Below are positions 59,150 to 64,000 of a stretch of DNA of 64,000 bases, one piece after another; within the stretch, counting starts at the first letter, position 1; each line of letters starts with the position of its first letter. The translations under genes were made by a program, and so were the position numbers. The DNA is taken from contig NC_091966.1 in NCBI RefSeq assembly GCF_036711975.1, forward strand, positions 37,455,501-37,519,500, written 5' to 3'. This DNA comes from Onthophagus taurus. Lineage: Eukaryota; Arthropoda; Insecta; Coleoptera; Scarabaeidae. The notes under the pieces were generated by a model. That model saw only the letters and a program-made list of their open reading frames with translations. It was not told the origin of the DNA and did not search any database.

Positions 59150-59620
59150 CGTTACACGAAACGATGCTAATGAAAGTCATCACAGGTACCGAAGCGCGTC
59201 GTCGTTCGCGATGTAGCACGCGGCCACTTAACACTGAAATCGAACGGAGCGTCACGTGTATCCGCGTGACGTCCATCGTGTAAATATTTTCATTTCCAAT
59301 TATTAGGAGGGCGGTTTTCGAAACTGTAATAAAAAAAGTTTGAGCAAAAAATTCGCTCGTGTTGTTACAAAAACAAAGAAAAAAAACTCTTCCTAGAAGA
59401 AGAGGTATCCTGCGAAACGACAATCACATCCCACCCTTTGAGGCTATAAACTAATAAAAACATCACCGCAATGACGGCGGCCGGTTTAAGGGATTTTCAA
59501 AGATGTTAAAAGCATGCCGCGTAAGCACGGGTTCTTTTCGGGTAGTTTTGGGAAAGGGTAGGTAGACACGGTTTTTTTTGTTGAAAAGGAGTCAATCCGA
59601 AGAAGGGTGCAATAACACAA
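59150..59620. promoter_or_regulatory. GC-rich islet with GTCACG inverted repeat
   Basis: CpG-rich. GTCACGTGTATCCGCGTGAC (59251-59270) pairs GTCACG with CGTGAC and contains a CACGTG E-box. A 93-codon minus frame has no domain. Possible regulatory DNA. Confidence 0.3.
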
Positions 59621-60289
59621 GAAAGTTGCAGACAATATAAGAAAGGGGGTAGTTTTTAAAGAAAGAAGTAAATTACTTTATTGTTCTTATTTATTCCTAT
59701 TTATACTTATTTATTAGGTGCTTGTTAAAAATAAATCGTTGAAATTTATTGTAACGTCAAAATTAATTATTTTACTACACCCTGTGTAGAATTGCACATT
59801 TACAGAACTATTTTGAATTAATCCCATTTTGTCTTCGACGCAAGCTGTTACGAACTCGTCAAACTGTTTCACTTCGTCAAAAGCAAAGCCTTTTCCAGAT
59901 TTGTGCAAATTCGCACTTTGGCAAGATTTGGCAAGCAAAAGACTTGGTGTATTAGAAAGACGGCGTTCAGAAAGCTTCGTTCGGCAAACATAACAGATTA
60001 CACGCTTCTACAAAAAAAATTTTGTTCTTTGTCCTAAAGTTTATTTTATGATTTTCTGGTTAATTATGAACAAAAACGAAAAGAAAATACCATTTTTTGG
60101 TATAAAGTTTGCTTTTGTAATTGTTATAGTAATAAAAAAATGAGTATTTTTGAATATTTTTTCAATTTTAACTATTTTTAATGCATATAAAATACCGCGC
60201 AATCAGAGTGGGGTTATACAGTGCTGATAAGTGGCGCTCGAGTGATAAACAACGATCAGGTGTTTTGTACAAGTCTAGAATAACTTAAA
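59621..60289. other. Spacer upstream of the repeated-family gene
   Basis: AT-rich. CACCCTGTG near 59780 resembles the CAGGGTG transposon ends seen at 25545 and 27390. A 74-codon minus frame (59714-59938) is unrecognised. Confidence 0.4.
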
Positions 60290-61287
60290 ATGTCGTCGCG
60301 AAAGTGTAAATATGATGCTGATGCATTTTGTTATATATGTGGGCAATTTATTAAAGTTCGAGATGTAAAATATGAACTAAATACATCTCACGTTCTCTGT
60401 GAAGCCTACGAAGCATATTTTGACCGTCCTGTTCGGAATCAAGACAAGACATGGGCTCCACATGTTGCTTGTAGTTATTGTAAAAGATGTTTGGAAGGTA
60501 AGCTAATTTTAATTAAATGGTGAATTAAATACAATAGACATATTAATTTCTATTTCTATATTTTAGGCTGGTATCGAGGTGCGAAAAGGTCTATGAAATT
60601 TGCAATACCAAGAATCTGGCGAGAACCAAAAGACCACGTAAACGACTACTACTTTTGCATTGTGAATCCGAGTAAAAGACGTAGAGGTAAAAATGCAAAA
60701 CCTATCGAATATCCTGACCTTGAATCTTCATCTGCTCCAGTCGCACACAATCTGACACGACCAGTACCTGAGCTACCGCAGAAAAGTAGCTCATTTCTTA
60801 GTTCTCATAGAAGTAATTCCGATTTTAATGATTTGATTAGAGATTTAAATTTGCCAAAACGTAAAGCAGAGCTTTTAGGCTCTCGCTTAAAGCAGTGGTA
60901 TTTGCTTGATGATGTTAATATCACGGATCAGCAGACTAGGCATGAAACATTCTCAACATTTTTCACAAAAGAAGATGGACTTTGTTTTTGCAATGACATA
61001 AAAGGTATGTTCGATAAAATTGGTATAGCTTCTGTTCCTAGCGAATGGCGGTTATTCATTGACAGCTCTACAAAAAGCTTAAAAGCTGTTTTATTACACA
61101 ACGGAAATAAATTCCCGTCTCTTCTAATCGCTCACTCAGTACATCTTAAAGAAAATTATGAAAGTGTAAAAATTTTGCTTGAACAAGTAAAGTATACGAG
61201 TATAACTGGCAGCTGATTGGAGATTTTAAAATGGTGGGATTTTTTTGATGGGACTTCAAAGCGGATATACAAAATATCCATGTTATT

Positions 61288-63376
61288 CATTCATTTATTT
61301 ATTTATTTATTGACGCATAGTATAATATAAGTATATCCATAATATAACAAAAGAAAATTTGTATACATATTAAAAAAAACAAAAACAACAAGAAAAAAGA
61401 AAAAAATGTGCGCCAAATGGAGATACCTCAGAACAGTGAAGAACACTGATCTGTTCTTCCGGCACCCCATAAAAAAAAAAATCTATCAACTAACTAAACT
61501 AACTAACTACTAACTAATGGTAAAAATAATAAACTTAAAAAAAAAAAAGAAAAGAAACGAAAGGGCCACGAATCAACTATTACAGTGCAAGCATTACGAA
61601 AAACCAGCAATCATAACATAGTGTGTATGGAGTCTCGGAGAAAAAAAAAACAACTGCGCGACCTAGTCATTTATTACAGGTCAGAAAGAGCCCTTTGATT
61701 TTCTTCTTGAAGGAGATACCACCAAGGTGCTGGAATTCAGGAGGAACAGAATTATAATAGGAAACAATGGTGTAAGAAAACGACCTCTTAAACAGCTCAA
61801 GCCTGTGACGCGGTATTGCCAGGTAATCTTTTTTACGTATATTAACGTTGTGAACGTCAGTTCGGAAACGAATTCTTTCATACAAGTACTGTGGTACCCT
61901 CTTATTCAGCACATGGTGGTAGAAAACAAGGGCATGCAACCTACGACGTGCAGCCATACGCAGCCAACCGATATCCTCATAAACATGAGATATTCGATCG
62001 CGATTTCTCAAACCAGAAATGAATCTAATACAAGAGTTTTGTAGCTTCTGGATACGGTATTTGTCACGACTCTTGAGACAAGGTCCGTAAACGACATCAC
62101 AATAATTAAGATTAGACAAAACAAGTGTTTCACAGAGCAATATTTTTATTCGTTTATTAAGTAGGAAACGGTGTTCATAAAGAGATTTAAGAGCACAGTA
62201 CGACCACCGCATCATCGAACTAACATGCTGCGTAAAACGAAGTTCGGAATCCAGTATGACACCCAAATTTTTTGCTTCACTTGAAATATTCAATGGACTA
62301 TTTTTAACAAAAATCTGTATATTATTTTTTACTCTATGCCTGCACGCTTTACTCCCGAACAATAATAACTTACTCTTATCGGGGTTAATAACTAAATTAT
62401 GTCTTTCTGAAAGGCTAACTAGTGCATCCAGGTCCTGGTTAATATGTCTTTGCGCAACAGCAAGATCTTTTTCATTAAAAGAGGAATAAATCTGAGTGTC
62501 ATCAGCATAAGCATGATACTTACAATGACGCAGACAGTCGTATAACCGGCATGTATACACCGTATACAAAATGGGACCCAACACAGAGCCCTGAGGTACA
62601 CCGGATACGACTTCAGTGGGTCTAGATCTGTTTCCATGTATCATGACACTTTGTGACCTACCCGCCAGATAGTCAGCCAACAACGATATCGCACCACACC
62701 CAAGGCCTATGTAGTGCAAAATACTCAACAACAATGAATGATTAATAGTATCAAAGGCCTTGGAGTAGTCCAACATAACAAGCGCCGACATCTTCCCCTG
62801 ATCAACCGCAGACAACAAGTCGTCAGTGATATTCAAAAGCGCTCCACAGCAGCCATGATGAGGTCTAAACCCAGATTGGAATTCAGGCAAAATATTACAC
62901 GCATTCAGATAATGTCTAAGTTGTTTTGCTAAAATTTTTTCAAATGCCTTCGAAAGCACCGGCAAAATACTAATCGGTCTTAAATCCGACACCGCATTAG
63001 GATTACTTGCTTTAGCGATGGGTAAAATGATCGACTCTTTCCAGCAAGATGGAAAAACATGTTCAGTTATACAAAAATTAAAAATGTGTCTGATGAAATG
63101 TATGATCAAGGGAGAACATATGTTTATCATAGATATAGAAAGCTGATCAGCTCCCTGAGCATTGGAAGAAATAGCGCTTAAGGCATCTCCTACCTCCTCC
63201 TCCGTCACCGCAGTAAACTCAAACACATCCACAGAATCTTTAACATTGTTACTATAAAAATTTAAAAGGTCTACATCTGGCAACCCGTCACTTTGTACTG
63301 AACAAAAATAGTTGTTAATTTCATCAGCATCAGAAAGTGAAAGAGGAATCTCTCTATTTTTGTTATAATGGTTAAA
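61288..63376 (-). mobile_element. 5'-truncated CR1/L2-like LINE with TTATT target duplication
   Basis: Inserted antisense in the gene above. The flanks TTATT (61283-61287 and 63377-63381) are a perfect 5-bp duplication, and joining them restores the host reading PCYLC. The 3' tail is (AAAT)n-like (61288-61310 on the minus strand). Length 2089 bp; the endonuclease half is missing. An intact RT frame and perfect duplication suggest a young insertion. Confidence 0.9.
61667..63283 (-). CDS. LINE reverse transcriptase (ORF2, N-terminally truncated)
   Basis: 538 codons from the first Met; the frame stays open upstream to about 63366 (NREIPLSLSDADEINNYFCS), so this Met is not the original start. 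RT landmarks in order: LRPISILPVLSKAFEK; QSGFRPHHGC; LDYSKAFDTINHSLL (palm motif A, catalytic Asp); SGVPQGSVLGPILY; YHAYADDTQIY (motif C, catalytic Asp pair); LGVILDSELRFTQHV. The C-terminal part is FRTDVHNVNIRKKDYLAIPR then HRLELFKRSFSYT. No stop inside. It lacks the APE endonuclease and so cannot retrotranspose alone. Paralogous to 48690-49420. Confidence 0.88.
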   Translation of the reverse strand: MPDVDLLNFYSNNVKDSVDVFEFTAVTEEEVGDALSAISSNAQGADQLSISMINICSPLIIHFIRHIFNFCITEHVFPSCWKESIILPIAKASNPNAVSDLRPISILPVLSKAFEKILAKQLRHYLNACNILPEFQSGFRPHHGCCGALLNITDDLLSAVDQGKMSALVMLDYSKAFDTINHSLLLSILHYIGLGCGAISLLADYLAGRSQSVMIHGNRSRPTEVVSGVPQGSVLGPILYTVYTCRLYDCLRHCKYHAYADDTQIYSSFNEKDLAVAQRHINQDLDALVSLSERHNLVINPDKSKLLLFGSKACRHRVKNNIQIFVKNSPLNISSEAKNLGVILDSELRFTQHVSSMMRWSYCALKSLYEHRFLLNKRIKILLCETLVLSNLNYCDVVYGPCLKSRDKYRIQKLQNSCIRFISGLRNRDRISHVYEDIGWLRMAARRRLHALVFYHHVLNKRVPQYLYERIRFRTDVHNVNIRKKDYLAIPRHRLELFKRSFSYTIVSYYNSVPPEFQHLGGISFKKKIKGLFLTCNK

Positions 63377-64000
63377 TTATTTATGCTTATGGGATAGCAG
63401 AGCGGATGCTAAGCATTATACTCAACAGTCATGGCCTGTAAGAACAGAACTTTGTGTCGGAAAAGAAAACGTAAAATTTGAGCCAATTGTTGAAGCAGAA
63501 AAAGTGTTAATGCCGCCTCTGCACATTAAGTTAGGGTTGATGAAACAATTTGTTAAAAAACTGGGTCAAACCTCAGAAGCAAATTTTTTCCAAAGTTATC
63601 AGAAGCAAAGGTTAAAGCTGGGGTTTTTGTTGGTCCGCAAATCACACAGATTTTCGCCGATGAAAAATTTCTAACGTTATTGAATTGTACTCAAAAAGCT
63701 AGTTGGAGCAGTTTTAAAGCAGTTGTTTCTGAATTTTTAGGAAATAAAGCTGAAAACTACAAAAAACTAGTTGAAAATATGTTAAAAAATTTTGAGGCCA
63801 TGGGCTGCAGGATGTCATTAAAAGTACATATGCTGCATGCTCATTTAGATAAATTCAAAAACAATATGGAAGCGTATTCAGAAGAGCAAGGAGAACGTTT
63901 TCAAGGCCAATACAATGAAAACATGATGGGAGACTATATTTGGGGTTTATTGAGAGATATTATCTATGAACAAAAAAGAAAAAGTGTGCATTTTTAAATT

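Larger units (their letters stand above)
60290..63997 (+). pseudogene. Member of a multicopy insect family (CYIC-type zinc-binding N-terminus), broken by frameshifts and a LINE
   Basis: Exon 1 60290-60497 and exon 2 from 60567 join at GT-AG (phase 1) to read CLEG|WYRGAKRSMKFAIPRIWRE. The N-terminus has CYICG..(C)..H..CSYCKRC, likely zinc-binding. The body includes LIRDLNLPKRKAELLGSRLK and EWRLFIDSSTKSLKAVLLHN; after the LINE (61288-63376) it resumes with LCLWDSRADAKHY, PPLHIKLGLMKQFVKKL and SEEQGERF. I recall this architecture from a repetitive, probably transposon-related family in insects and hydra; its function is not established. Breaks: a one-base shift near 61195-61205, a shift in a T-run near 61243, another near 63583, and a short deletion after GERF. 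Not functional. Confidence 0.75.

Overview
The window looks like an AT-rich insect chromosome, possibly a beetle (weakly supported). The evidence is an insect-type nicotinic acetylcholine receptor alpha gene, two Hairy-type bHLH-Orange genes with short introns, and a dense load of insect-style LINE, Copia, Penelope-like, Harbinger and hAT-like fragments. I see no tRNA, rRNA or CRISPR. Only three host genes can be supported with confidence, all on the + strand.

Layout. 1-6640: AT-rich sequence with LINE fragments and a ~174-bp tandem array. 6640-18726: a complete nicotinic receptor alpha subunit (six coding exons, 540 residues, best match alpha4) behind a GC-rich 5' region. Its intron 2 holds a Penelope-like remnant, a Copia element with both LTRs, a TTA-flanked MITE and palindromic repeats; its intron 5 is almost entirely a 178-bp satellite. 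19400-22220: two tandem hairy-like repressor genes of 245 and 244 residues, each with the same intron position, a CtBP-type PLSLV/PLALV motif and a C-terminal WRPF in place of the usual WRPW.

22220-60290: about 38 kb in which no convincing host gene is visible. It alternates between (i) transposon fragments, several nested with recognisable target-site duplications; (ii) tandem arrays with 171-180 bp units; and (iii) about ten short GC- and CpG-rich islets without a credible ORF. I infer that some islets may be cis-regulatory modules of the hairy-like pair, since hairy genes are known for large modular regulatory regions. 60290-63997: a frameshifted gene of a multicopy insect family, split by a 5'-truncated LINE whose reverse-transcriptase frame is still open.

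The most notable signals are the WRPF-ended hairy pair, the many unrelated or diverged satellite arrays that share a nucleosome-scale period (two of them homologous but in opposite orientation, one enclosed in long inverted arms), and the layered transposon insertions inside the receptor intron.
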